Source of the DNA: Cheilinus undulatus
Taxonomy: Eukaryota > Chordata > Actinopteri > Labriformes > Labridae
Assembly: GCF_018320785.1 (NCBI RefSeq)
Contig: NC_054870.1
Location: 1,421,181 to 1,485,180, forward strand
Reading direction: 5' to 3'
Length of the DNA: 64,000 nucleotides
Shown here piece by piece: positions 1 to 11,899 of the stretch. Below the pieces are notes generated by a model. That model saw nothing but the letters and a program-made list of their open reading frames with translations, ran no database searches and was not told the origin of the DNA. Numbering within the stretch: position 1 is the stretch's first letter; each line of letters begins with the position of its first letter. A program made the translations under genes and the position numbers.

Positions 1-3000
1 GGTGAAGACCCAAAGAATATTTCTGGCACTGTCCCAAGCCAATCTGATGAAATTTTTCAAAGAAAAAGCCTTCTGAAATATGCTACAGTAACAAGTCAAC
101 TGCCTAACTTGACAATGAAATACTAAGGAAAAAATGCCCAACTTTACATTGAAATATTTCAGAAACCGCCAGTTTCCACACACTCATTCCACCTCACAGT
201 GGTAGTTGAAGACCCAAAGAATATTTCTGGCACTGTCCCAAGCCAATCTGATGGAATTTTTCCAAGAAAAAGCCTTCTCCAATATGTTACCATAACAAGT
301 CAACTGCCTAACTTGACAATGAAATACTAAGGAAAAAATGCCCAACTTTACATTGAAATATTTCAGAAGGCGCCAGTTTCCACACACTCATTCCACCTCA
401 CAGTGGTAGTTGAAGACCCAAAGAATATTTCTGGCACTGTCCCAAGCCAATCTGATGGAATTTTTCAAAGAAAAAGCCTTCTGAAATATGCTACAGTAAC
501 AAGTCAACTGCCTAACTTGACAATGAAATACTAAGGAAAAAATGCCCAACTTTACATTGAAATATTTCAGAAACCGCCAGTTTCCACACACTCATTCCAC
601 CTCACAGTGGTAGTTGAAGACCCAAAGAATATTTCTGGCACTGTCCCAAGCCAATCTGATGTAATTTTTCCAAGAAAAAGCCTTCTCAAGTATGTTACCA
701 TAACAAGTCAACTGCCTAACTTGACAATGAAATACTAAGGAAAAAATGCCCAACTTTACATTGAAATATTTCAGAAACCGCCAGTTTCCACACACTCATT
801 CCACCTCACAGTGGTAGTTGAAGACCCAAAGAATATTTCTGGCACTGTCCCAGGCAATCTGATGTAATTTTTCCAAGAAAAAGCCTTCTCCAATATGTTA
901 CCATAACAAGTCAACTGCCTAACTTGACAATGAAATACTAAGGAAAAAATGCCCAACTTTACATTGAAATATTTCAGAAGGCGCCAGTTTCCACACACTC
1001 ATTCCACCTCACAGTGGTAGTTGAAGACCCAAAGAATATTTCTGGCACTGTCCCAAGCCAATCTGATGTAATTTTTCCAAGAAAAAGCCTTCTGAAATAT
1101 GCTACAGTAACAAGTCAACTGCCTAACTTGACAATGAAATACTAAGGAAAAAATGCCCAACTTTACATTGAAATATTTCAGAAGGCACCAGTTTCCACAC
1201 ACTCATTCCACCTCACAGTGGTAGTTGAAGACCCAAAGAATATTTCTGGCACTGTCCCAAGCCAATCTGATGGAATTTTTCCAAGAAAAAGCCTTCTGAA
1301 ATATGCTACAGTAACAAGTCAACTGCCTAACTTGACAATGAAATACTAAGGAAAAAATGCCCAACTTTACATTGAAATATTTCAGAAACCGCCAGTTTCC
1401 ACACACTCATTCCACCTCACAGTGGTAGTTGAAGACCCAAAGAATATTTCTGGCACTGTCCCAAGCCAATCTGATGGAAGATTTCAAAATAGAAGCCATC
1501 TCAAATATGCTACAGTAACAACTCAACTGCCTAACTTTACAAAGAAATTTGAAGGAACAAATTTGCCCAACTTCAAAATGAAATTTTTCAGAAACCCTCT
1601 CTTTCCACACAATCATTCCACCTCACAGTGGTAGTTAATGACCCAAACAATATTTCTGGCACAGTCCCAAGGCAATCTGTTGGAAGATTTCAAAATAAAA
1701 GTCTTCTCAAATGTGCTACAGTAACAACTCAACTGCCTAACTTCAGAGAAATATGAAGGACCAAATTTGCCCAACTTTACATTGAAATATTTCAGAAACC
1801 CCCTGTTTCCACACACTCATTCCACCTCACAGAGGTAGTTCAAGTCCCCCACAATATACCTGATGCAGAAACAAGGCAATCTGATGCAAGATTTCAAAAG
1901 AAAAGCCTTCTCAAATATGCTACACTAACACATCAACTGCCTAACTTTAAAATGAAATACTAACGAACAAATTTGCCTCATTTCAAATTGATATAATTAA
2001 GAAACCGCCAGTTTCCACACACTCATTCCACATCACAGAGGTAGTTGAAGTCCCCAACAATATACCTTGTGCAGAAACAAGGCAATCTGATGTAAGATTT
2101 CGAAATAAAAGCGTTCTCAAACATGCCACAGTAACAACTCAACTGCCTAACTTTACAATCAAGTAAGAACGAACAAATTTACCCAACTTCAAATTGAAGT
2201 ATTTAAGAAACCCCCTGTTTCCACACACTCATTCAACCTCACAGTGGTAGTTGAAGACCCAATCAATATATCTGCCAGAGTCACAAGGCAATCTGATGAA
2301 AGATTTCAAAATAAAAACTGAATCAAATATGCTACTGTAACAACTCAACTGCCTAACTTGACAATGAAATACTAAGGAACAATTTTGCCCAACTTTAAAT
2401 TGAAATATTTAAGAAAGCCCCTGTTTCCACACACTCATTCCACCTCACAGTGGTGGAGACCCAAACAATATTTCTGGCACAGTCCCAAGGCAATCTGATA
2501 GAAGATTTCAAAATAAAAGCCTTCTCAAATATGCTACAGTAACAACTCAACTGCCTAACTTGAAAATAACATAATAAGGAAAAAAATTGCCCATCTTCAA
2601 ATTGAGATATTTCAGAAACCCCCTGTTTCCACACACTCATTACATCTCACAGTGGTAGTTGAAGTCCCCCACAATATATCTGGCGCAGAAACAAGGCAAT
2701 CTCATGGAAGATTTCAAAATAAAAGCCTTCTCAAATATGCTGCAGTAACAACTCAACTGCCTGAATTAAAATTGAAAAAATAAGGAAAAAAATTGCCAAA
2801 TTTTAAATTAAAATATTTATGAAACGTCCTGTTTCCACACACTCATTCCACCTTACAGTGATAGTTGAAGACCCCCACAATATATCTGTCGTAGTAACAA
2901 GGCAATCTGGTGCAAGATTTCAAAATCACAGCCTTCTCATTTTTTCCCATATTCATTCTGCATCTTGCAAACTTTAAATTGATATATTCAAGAAACCCCC

Positions 3001-3539
3001 TGTTACCACATACTCATTCCACCCTAGAGTGATAGTTGGAGATCTTCACAATATACCTTGCAGGGTAACAAGGCAATCTGATGCAAGATTTCAAAATAAA
3101 AGCCTTCTCAAATTTGCACCTGTAACAACTCAACAGTCTAACGTTAAAATGAAATAAGGTGAATAATTGCAAAACTTTAAATTGAAATATTTAAGAAACC
3201 CTGTGTTACCACACACTCATTCCACCTTAGAGTGATTGTTGGAGATTCCCACAATAAATCTGGCATAGTAACAAGGAAATCTGGTGTAAAATTTCAAAAT
3301 GAAAGCCGTCTCAAATTTGCCACATTGATTGTGAAAGTGGGAGACTTTAAAGTGAAATATTTTAGAACCCCCTGTTACCACACACTCATTTCACCTTCGA
3401 GTGGTAGTTAAAAACCCAAACAATATTTCTTGCAGTGTAACAAGGAAATCTGATAGAAGAATTCAAAATAAAAACCTTCTCAAACTTGCTAGAGAAACAA
3501 CTCAACTGCCTAACTTCACAATGAAATAATAAGAAAAAT
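1..3539. repeat. 204-bp tandem satellite array
   Basis: About 17 head-to-tail monomers can be followed by the recurring phrase CACACTCATTCCACC near 180, 384, 588, 792, 995, 1199, 1403, 1609, 1813, 2020, 2224, 2432, 2634, 2838, 3008, 3210 and 3381. The first seven units are almost identical at 204 bp each, except one of 203 bp (796-998) with a single-base deletion. From about 1407 onward the units diverge steadily in sequence and length, as expected at the decaying edge of a satellite. Because 204 is a multiple of three, the minus strand has a recurring 67-codon open frame in each unit; this is a by-product of periodicity and I do not call it a gene. The array probably continues to the left of the window. 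Confidence 0.95.
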
Positions 3540-6500
3540 TAAAGCTGCAAGCATAAATGAAGGGCCCTTGCAAACCGTTGCACATCAGGATGTGTCGTGA
3601 CCATGGGTGCGTGGCAACTGTCGGGTGCCAGCAACAAGGCACGCTGCTTCCATGGGGTTTTGGGGTTTTGCAACACTCGCAGTTTAACAGAAATGGGGGG
3701 GGGGGGGTGTCCCCCTCATTAATTTCCAGAGCTTGCTGTTACTTTGGCAGCAAAACCACATGGGCATGAGGTATGAGCCCTGAAAATTTGAAACTCCAAT
3801 AAATGAACAAATCACTGAATGTCAGCTTCACAGCTCTCCTTTCTTCTCTGCTTGGCTCAGTTGCTATCTCTTTCTTTCTCTTTTGCACGCTTGCAGCCTC
3901 ACTCCCTCTTCCTCTTGTTCACGCTCCCTCCACAGGAGCAAAATGACTGAGTGGCTGAAAGCATTAACAGTTTTCAGATTGTTGCAATCATTAGTGTGAA
4001 AGACAGAGGAGATAATACAGAGATACAGATGTGTACAAGTTTGTTTCATTATTTTACTCAATTCTTTGATATCTCCTCTCAGTTTATTTTATATTATATT
4101 CATGGATGAACAGACAGATACAAACAGTACTTTCCTGCAAACCAAGCACCCTCAGTAACTTATATTTCATGCCTGTGACACAAACAACCCCTCAAATGAA
4201 AGCAGACACTCCTCAGATTCCAGCAGTATCTCTTTTGTCAGTATAGGTTCAAAACTCACTGAGAAAACAGCAGACAAACGGACTAAGCAAAAATCCCATT
4301 TTTCAATCAGAACAAAATATTTCATCCTAACATTGATTTTTTTTTTCAATTGATAGTAGACCCAGTCAAATAAATCCACTTGTAAGTCATACTCCAATGT
4401 CTTCCCAACATTTTGACCCTGTCCAAGGCCCTGTGCCTGCACATTCACAGTGTCAGGCACAGGAACAATAACGTGGTCTTTGCTACCATCTAGTGGTTCT
4501 CTGAATGTATTGACCTGTTTCTGAAGCAGCCTAAAGCTGTCAAGTGGTTAGATTAATATGATGACATGAATAAAACATGGGATGCAGAATTGTCTCTGCA
4601 TACATGGAACTCTTGATCACAATCTAAAAGATCATGAGTACAAATACTTTTTAATAAACCTAATTGTTTTACATCCAGACTGTTTCTCTCTCTAAATCAT
4701 TTATTTTTGATGATATTTTTTCCATTCCTTTAGTTACCCCCACCTTCTTTCTTTTTCATGACCTTTAATATTTTGTCATGGCAACAGATGCGTAAAATAA
4801 ACAGATATAGATGCATAAAATACAGAGATACAGATGTGTACAAGTTTGTTTCAATATTTTCTTCAGTGCTTTTAAATCTCATCTTAATTTGTTGATTTAG
4901 CTTATATTCATGGATAAATAGACAGATATAAACTTTGTAATGAGTTGGTTTCTGTTTGGACCCTGTTCCTAATTGTGTTGCAATACTGTGGATCATCAAA
5001 AGATGGAAGGATAACCTTAATTTTGGTTCCATTAAGAGAGGACAGAGTTTTAAACATTTCAACATGGAAAATGACAAAAATGGACTTGCATTTGTTTTAC
5101 AATTTGGGTCCAAGAGGCTTCTTTAAAGGTACTGAGATGGCAGATATGCTTAAGTATTTTCAAACACCTAGGTAATATGCACTGCTGGGGATGATTGTGT
5201 TTTAAATATTGTAGGGGGTGCAAATGAGCCAATATTCCATGCCCACCCAAAACACAAAGGGCAGTCATCTGAGCTTCCAACTGTGAATTGTGGTGCCAGG
5301 TTTCGTCTCTACAAGTTTTCTAAGCCCAGGATAACTCTACTTCCTTATTATGGGGAAGAAAAATTCACCATGGCCACGCCCCTTTGAGTAATGAAAAACT
5401 TCCAATAATTTTTTTTCTTACAATATCCTTAACATGAAGGTGTTTGGATGAATTCCTGAAGAGGAATTTTGAAAATTGTGAAGTCTGCAATTTGCTGAAT
5501 ATTGACCACAAAAATTTAAATGGCGAAATTCCAGTTTGTTTTACAGCATGGATCTAAGAGGCTTTTTTGTAGAACTTAAAATTATGTATAAGCTCAAAAA
5601 TTTTCAAAATCCTAGGTTAAACCTGCTGCAGGGGCTGAATTTTCAAAAAATTGTAGGGGGCGCCACTGAGCCAAAAAGCCACACCCACCAACAATCATCC
5701 AATAAATCATCTCATTTTAATACAGGGCATTTTTCTGCCAAGTTTCATGGCTTTACAAGTTTTGTAAGCCCTAGATAATTCTACCTCCTGTTACATGGCG
5801 ATGAAAAATTGTCACTGCCACACCATTTTAGGTAAGGACTCTTGACCTTCAAATTTGAGTAAAAACAACCTTGAGGGATGTCTCTGGGCTAATTTCAGCA
5901 GGATTTGGCCAATCTTGTAATAATTGAAACTTTTCAGTGAGCACCTGCCACTTTTATCACATGATGAAGCATTTCATTTAAGGGGCCACCATGGCCACGC
6001 CTTTCGACTAATGAGAAAAACCCGAATAACTTTTGACCTAAGACATCTCTTGTTGCTCTGCACCAAAGATGAAGTAGTTTGGATGAACGCCCTTGGACGA
6101 GTTCATTCAAATATGACCCCTAAAATATGCCTCGTTTTACCAAAAAATTCAAAATGGCTGACTTCCTGTTTGACTTACGATATGGTTCTAAGAGGATTTT
6201 TTGTGCGCCCTGACATGAGGCATCTGCCCACACATGTTCAAAAATTCTAGGTTAAACCTGCTGGGGGGCTGAATTTTTGAAAGGTTCTAGGGGGCACTAT
6301 TGACTCAATAGGCCATGCCCACCTACAAAATGAATATCAATTGTCTTGGAATACCAATGAGATTTTTTTTTGTCAAGTTTCACTGCCCTACATGTGTTAC
6401 AACCACTTGAAAAATCTACTTCCTGTTTCATGGTGAACAAAAAAATGCAATGGCCACACCCTTTAAAGTAGACATTTGACCATTGTATATGTGTAAGGCC

Positions 6501-7335
6501 AGCTCCTTGGGAACAGTCTGAGTGATATTTCAGCATGATTTGACCAACCATGTAGGTTCTGCGATGTGAAATTCAGGAGTAGTGACTTTCTGTTACCAGA
6601 GGGTGGCGCTGTACAATTTTTCAAAATTTAAAGTATGTGGATGTGTTCTGGCCTGGACTGCTATCAAGCACATGAAATTTGTCTCAGATATGACCATGTA
6701 TACTAGAGTTATGACTGTTTAAACATTTTTTGGCGAGACAAAATGGCAACTCTTGACTTTGTCGCCCCGCCAAGGCCACGTCCTCTGACGAAAAGTCAGT
6801 TTTATTTTTCACAAAGCTAAATCCACTTCTTTAGTCCTTCCTGACACAAATTTGAAGTGGATATCTTGGATAGATTTTCAACTATAGCTTGCACCATAAA
6901 CCTTGACATTTCCTGTCACCACTAGGTGGTGCTTTGGTCTGTAAAAAATCTGACCATATCAATGGATGCAGGCCATGACCGTCAATATACTTGAGCAATA
7001 TGAGTCCAATTAGACACTTAATGGCTGAGTTATGAACTACTTCCTGAGACATATGCAAATTTGAGGGCTTGCCATGGCCACACCTTTCGACTAATGAGAA
7101 AACCCCGAATAACTTTTCATCAGCCATGTCTCCTCTAGCTCTGTGCTGTAGTACAAGTCAATCGGATGAAATCCCTCGGACGAGTTCATTCAGTTAGGAC
7201 CCTTGAAAAAGGCCAAAAACAGCCCCTTTTTGCATATTTATTCAAAATGGCGGATTTCCTGTTGGAGATAGTGTCGGCCCAAGAGGCTTTTTTGTAGATC
7301 TCCCCAAGCCGCACCTGCACAAATAATTTGGTGAA
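3540..7335. repeat. Modular interspersed repeat, copy 1, inserted in the satellite
   Basis: The block starts with AAAGCTGCAAGCATAAATGA and separates the main satellite array from a satellite remnant. It contains several related modules in tandem. Each has a phrase like AAGAGGCTTTTTTGTAGA (near 5110, 5550, 6190 and 7283), followed where complete by a G-rich stretch plus 'GAGCCA...CCACACCCACC' (near 5215, 5655 and 6290). The phrases 'CCATGGCCACGCC' and 'ACCCCGAATAACTTTT' recur too. A second copy lies at 31560-35400. I recognise the style as a repeat common in percomorph fish but cannot name the family. It has no credible long ORF. A run of about 14 G lies near 3690. Confidence 0.7.
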
Positions 7336-7712
7336 TCTACAACAAAGTTTTCATTGTGCAACTGCCTCTGTTTAAAATGAAACTAGGAAAATAATTGACC
7401 ATCTGTTAATTGAAATTTTTAAGAAACCCACTGTTTCCACACACTCATTCCATCTTAGAGTGATAGTTGGAGACCCCACAATATATCTGGCACAGCAACA
7501 AGGCAATCTGATGTAATATTTCAAAATTAAAGCCGTCTCAATTTTGTCATTTTTATAGTGCAACTGCCTAACTTCAAATGAAATAATTAGGAAAATAATT
7601 GCCCATCTTTAAACTGAGATATTTCAGAAACCCCCTGTTACCACACACTCATTCCCCCTTAGAGTGATAGTTGTAGAACCCCACAATATACCTGGCGCAG
7701 TAACAAGGCAAT
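7336..7712. repeat. Remnant of the 204-bp satellite
   Basis: Two diverged satellite monomers, with CACACTCATTCCATC near 7439 and CACACTCATTCCCCC near 7643, resume after the modular repeat in the same orientation as the main array. This implies that the array once ran through to about 7712 and was interrupted by insertion of the 3.8-kb block. Confidence 0.85.
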
Positions 7713-8091
7713 GTGTACAATGTCAATACATACAACTATATTAAGTACCTGGTGTAAGAGATGCATCGATATGGTCTAAATACGGCTGCCAAATTTTCAA
7801 AAAAAAAAAGTGTTAGATTGTTTTCTGAGACATAATGTGATTTTTCCAGGGGGATGCAACTATTCATCTCGAAAGACCACCTGCCAATGATAAGGGGTGA
7901 ATCAGATTTTCACGACACTGCAATGCACTTCTCTGCCACACATAGAGCAACTTTCATGAATTTGAGTTGTGCATTACTCAGAGAACTGCAAATGCATCTA
8001 AATTTCCCCAGTAAACACAGTTCAGGGTCTAGTGGAACACTAACTCCTGTGATCCTGGTTAAAGTGGAGCAGATATCATGCAAGGAAGGGC

Positions 8092-9968
8092 TCACTTTGA
8101 TACAATGCCAGGTACAGTGCAGAAAGGAACAAGTGTCAGTATCACATCTGAAGCACATTTCCGACAGGTCAGATCTGAATGAATGTAATTTTTCTGGGGT
8201 AAGGTATAATTGATGTAGAACATTATAGTTAATCTGTCTATACCAGGCATTGATAGTGACTGATAACCTGTCTTGACATAAATCTGCCCATGATTGTTCA
8301 TCAATTGTAGCATTAAGATCTGACCTGGTTTTGGGCCCTCATTCATCAACAGGTGATACATTTTAGAAATGAATTTATATGTGTTCCCCTTGTAAAGAAA
8401 TCTCTCAACATCATTCATGACAGGCAAAGTCATTTCAGGACCCAGATTAGTTCTCAGGAAGGATCTCATCTGGAGATAACAGAAAAAGGTCTGATTGGAT
8501 AAGATATATTTCCTTTTCAGTTGTTCAAATGACATGAAGAGTCCTTTGTCAAAGCAGTCCTCCAGGTGTTAGAATCCTTTACGATGCTATATATCGGGAA
8601 TGTTATTGTCAAGAGTCATGGGTATTAGTTCATTTTGTTTTAAAGGTGTTCTAGGTGACAATACCACCTTTAATCCAAGACTTTTGTGAACCTCATACCA
8701 AATTTTAATCAGATGCCTCAGTATAGGGTTATCTGTCCTGTTGTTTACAGTTCCAGAATTATGCTTGTAAATGAAGTCACTGTGGACCTTTTCTTTCAGG
8801 GGATGCAGTCCAATTTGTGTCCAAGAGGGGGCGCCACTGCCCTCAAAGAATGATAAAATGAACCTCATTTGAGCTGCCAAGTAGTGTTTGTTAAAACTGG
8901 ATAGTCGAAGTCCCCCTGAATCATAGTCCCATTTTTCCATGGATATCCAGGGCACTTTACAGTTCCATATAAATTGTCTAACATATCTATTGAGACTTTT
9001 AAAGAATGACTGTGGTAATGGAATGGGCAGGGATTAAAACAAATACTGCAACCTTGGTTGTACATTCATTTTAATACAGTTAACTCTGCCAATCAAGGTA
9101 AGAGGTAAACCCATCCACCTATGTAAATCACCTTCAACCTTACTGAGCAGTGGGAGGTAATTCAATTTACACAGGTTTTTGAGGTTGTTGTCTACAATTA
9201 TCCCAAGGTATTTAATACCATCCATGGGCCATCTAAATGGATTTGTGCGCTTAAGGTTGGAGTGATCAAAGTTCATCAATGGAATAATTTCACTTTTTTC
9301 CAAATTTACCTTATAACCTGAAATACTACCATAGGTATTTAAAATAGTTTGTAATTTGGAAAGAGAGTTACCCAGGTCTTTTAAGTATAAAATAACGTCA
9401 TCTGCCAGGAGATTAATTTTATGAACTGTTTGACCCACCTGAAAGCCCTTTATATCAGGATCTTATCTAATTGCCTCGGCTAAAGGCTCGATTGCTAAGA
9501 CAAAAAGTGCTGGAGACAAAGGGCAACCCTGTCAACTCGATCTGCTTAAAGGAAATATTGATGAAAGCTGTCCATTGGTGCTGATTTTTGCCTGGGGTTT
9601 ATGATAGAGAGTTTGAACCCAATTAATAAACAATGGGCCAAACCCAAACTTGGCTAACACTTTAAATAGATATGGCCACTCTAGCCTATCAAAAGCTTTT
9701 TCAACATCTAAAGCCACAGCTTTACTGGGTTCTGTTTCAGATTTTGTTAAATGAATAATATTAAAGAGCCTGCATAGATTATTAGCTGAGGAGCGCTTTG
9801 AAATTAAGCCATTCTTGTCCGGATTTATTAGTTGTGGCAGGTATTGGCCAATTCTGTTAGCCAGGGCCTTGGAGATCAACTTGTAGTCTGTATTTAATAA
9901 TGAAATTGGCCGATATGAGGAATTTTTCAATGCTGTGGCTGTACAGAATGATTCAGGGAGTGTTTGAG
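8092..9968 (-). pseudogene. L1-like ORF2: reverse transcriptase and C-terminal region
   Basis: Minus-strand frames encode reverse transcriptase blocks in order. SSYRPISLLNTDYKLISKAL and VALDVEKAFDRLEW (9532-9930) are the early palm blocks. LLADDVILYLKDLGN (from about 9410) is the catalytic box, with LADD in place of the usual FADD. GIKYLGIIVDNNL follows near 9215. Further frames to 8092 match the L1 ORF2 C-terminal region. The enzyme would copy its own RNA into DNA at a nicked target, but at least three frameshifts or stops separate the pieces, so it cannot be functional. The block ends abruptly at about 9968, where a MITE-like sequence begins. Confidence 0.85.
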
Positions 9969-10739
9969 TCTAAGGGTGTATTCACACCTGGCTCGTTTGG
10001 GGCAGTTGTTCCGAAACAGTGAGCGCCCCCCCCTAAAGTCCGGTTTGTTTGGACATATGTGAACACAGCAATCGCACTCGGATGCGGGACAAAACAAGCG
10101 GGCCGAGATCGCCAAAATAGGGTGGTCTCGGCTCGCTTCCATTCGAGCCCTGTAGCGGTTCCTTTGCCGAGAGAACACAATCACCTCAGAAACTGGCACA
10201 ACTGACTCATAAGTGCAGTACACACTATAGTCGTGAGGGCAGTAATGTGCCCGGTTGCCAACCAATCAGTTAAAACAATAGAAGAAGAAGGAGTAGAAGA
10301 ATCAGCAACAGCAGAAGAAGAAGAGAAGGCGGAAAAACAATAGATCTATCTGAGCGAAATGAGGCATGGCTCCGTGAGGCGGCACGTCCTCGTTTTAACA
10401 AGTGCATCAGCACATTATTTTCCAGATGCAGTCTTGACTGTCGAAAAAATGCATGTTTTGTTGATTTAGTGAACACTGGTCCATTATCCAGATGAACGCT
10501 ATAAAAAAAACGGCCACACACGCTGCTGATGCTCCATGGCTGTTGTTTTTGCCAGTGGAAAGCGGGTAAGAACCTGAATGAATGAATGAAGATAAGGAAA
10601 CTCCCCCGCCTTCCAAGTAAGGTTTCTGACCAATGAGAGACGAATTGGAGCGCACGTGGCATTTGTTTACAACTTTGGACCGCAAGAGACTTTTGCAGTG
10701 TGAACACAAACGAACCAAGTGACAACCGAAACAAATGTA
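9969..10739. mobile_element. MITE-like insertion inside the L1 relic
   Basis: This block replaces L1 coding sequence between the reverse transcriptase and endonuclease pieces. Its left end reads GTGTATTCACACCTGGCTCG. The reverse complement of its right end contains TGGTTCGTTTGTGTTCACAC, so the ends are imperfect inverted repeats. Internal phrases such as GCACTCGGATGCGGGACA and GGTGGTCTCGG recur in the block at 60899-61490, so the two belong to one family. A GAAGAAG-rich stretch lies at 10280-10330. No target-site duplication was resolved, so the superfamily is open (hAT-like is my guess). Confidence 0.6.
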
Positions 10740-11012
10740 TTGGTTTTCAACAGTTTCTCCAGTTGTTACAGGGGTATTCTTATTTATTAAAACAGCCACT
10801 CTTTTGGCTTTGGAATTAAAAGATGACAATATTACATGCCCTACCCAATCCCTCTTCAATTTCCTATGCTCCAATGTCGTTAAGTGGGTTTCTTGTATAA
10901 AGGCAATGTCTATTTTCAGTTTTTTTAAATGTGTTAGGACTCTCTTCCATTTGACAGGTCCGTTTAATCCATTCACATTAAAACTCACAAATTTTACTAC
11001 TCTGTTCATCAA
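10740..11012 (-). pseudogene. L1-like ORF2: N-terminal APE-type endonuclease fragment
   Basis: The minus-strand frame starting at 11012 reads VVKFVSFNVNGLNGPVKWKR, then IDIAFIQETHLT, then RVAVLINKNTPV. These are the opening blocks of an apurinic-type endonuclease: the N of FNVNG and the E of QETH are the metal-binding residues. In an intact element this domain nicks target DNA to prime reverse transcription. Only about 90 residues survive before the MITE insertion. It lies where ORF2 should start relative to ORF1. Confidence 0.85.
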
Positions 11013-11325
11013 TACTGGATGATTTCACAGAGATGTTCCCCCATTCCATAAGACAAAGGTGTCCCATACAACCAAGTAATATAAAGTACAGCACTGACCA
11101 TTTGAAAAACAGTAAACAACAAAAAAGAAGAAAAACATACAATGTCCCTCCCACCCCACCTTGTGCCTGCCTGAACCTGGCACATAGCATCTCACATTTA
11201 TCTCAAAAGGAGCTACTGGGCAAATAACTAGACTATTACCATTAGCCCCCTCTCTGCAACATTATAACATGAACAATATGATACCGCGAAATAAAGCTAT
11301 TTAAGTAAAGAAAATATAAACAGTG

Positions 11326-11893
11326 TGTTACGACCCAGCTCAAAAGGCAGCAAGAAAAAGAAGGGGAGGACACAGATGGCAGCATTTAAGCCCTTTCTTT
11401 TGGGGCATTTATTTTTAAAACAATAATAACGGTTATATTTCTGTTGTCAGTATTGTGAATTGTGTGCTGTCTGTGCATGTGTGCAAGTGAGTATCAGTAA
11501 GAAAACGTTTGTAGTGAAATGTAAGTGTTGAGGTGCATGTAGAATGCACAAAAGAAAAATGCGGTGGCTACAACGTGGCCGGCCGGAAGATGGAGTCTGC
11601 GAGAGAGAGAGGCCGCGGCGGAAGTCAGCCTTTGATAGCCCCAGAAACGCACTGGGCCCTAGTGGTCCCCATCAGCTGCGGCACCTCAAAGAAAACAAAC
11701 ACATTTCAGGTCACATATTAAGGAACCGTGACAAGTGTCAGCAACGCAGGCTGTATGGACATGGCAGCAGTTCAAAATGGGTCATTGTAGTAACGTGTGT
11801 ATAGAACAGTTTATAGAGAGGAACCAAAGCTGCAAGCAGCTCTTCAGCTGTTTTGAACAAATAGTTGCCTCATCTGTGTTAAATAAAGATTGT
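11326..11893. mobile_element. Insertion flanked by CAGTG direct repeats, possibly a solo LTR
   Basis: CAGTG occurs at 11321-11325 and again at 11894-11898, bracketing 568 bp that interrupt the L1 relic close to the end of ORF1. The block starts TGTTACGACCCAGC, like some fish LTRs, and has AATAAA at 11882-11887. It does not end in the expected CA, and the polyadenylation signal lies very near its end, so the LTR reading is tentative. No coding sequence is convincing. Confidence 0.35.
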
Positions 11894-11899
11894 CAGTGT

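Noticed and set aside
184..1816. Series of 67-70 residue open frames on the minus strand
   Set aside because: They are the same frame repeated by the 204-bp satellite period; they show no protein family, and later units break the frame.
10270..10734. 154-codon minus-strand frame over the MITE-like insertion
   Set aside because: The end is a long Leu run from GAAGAAG repeats, and the frame spans a non-coding insertion.
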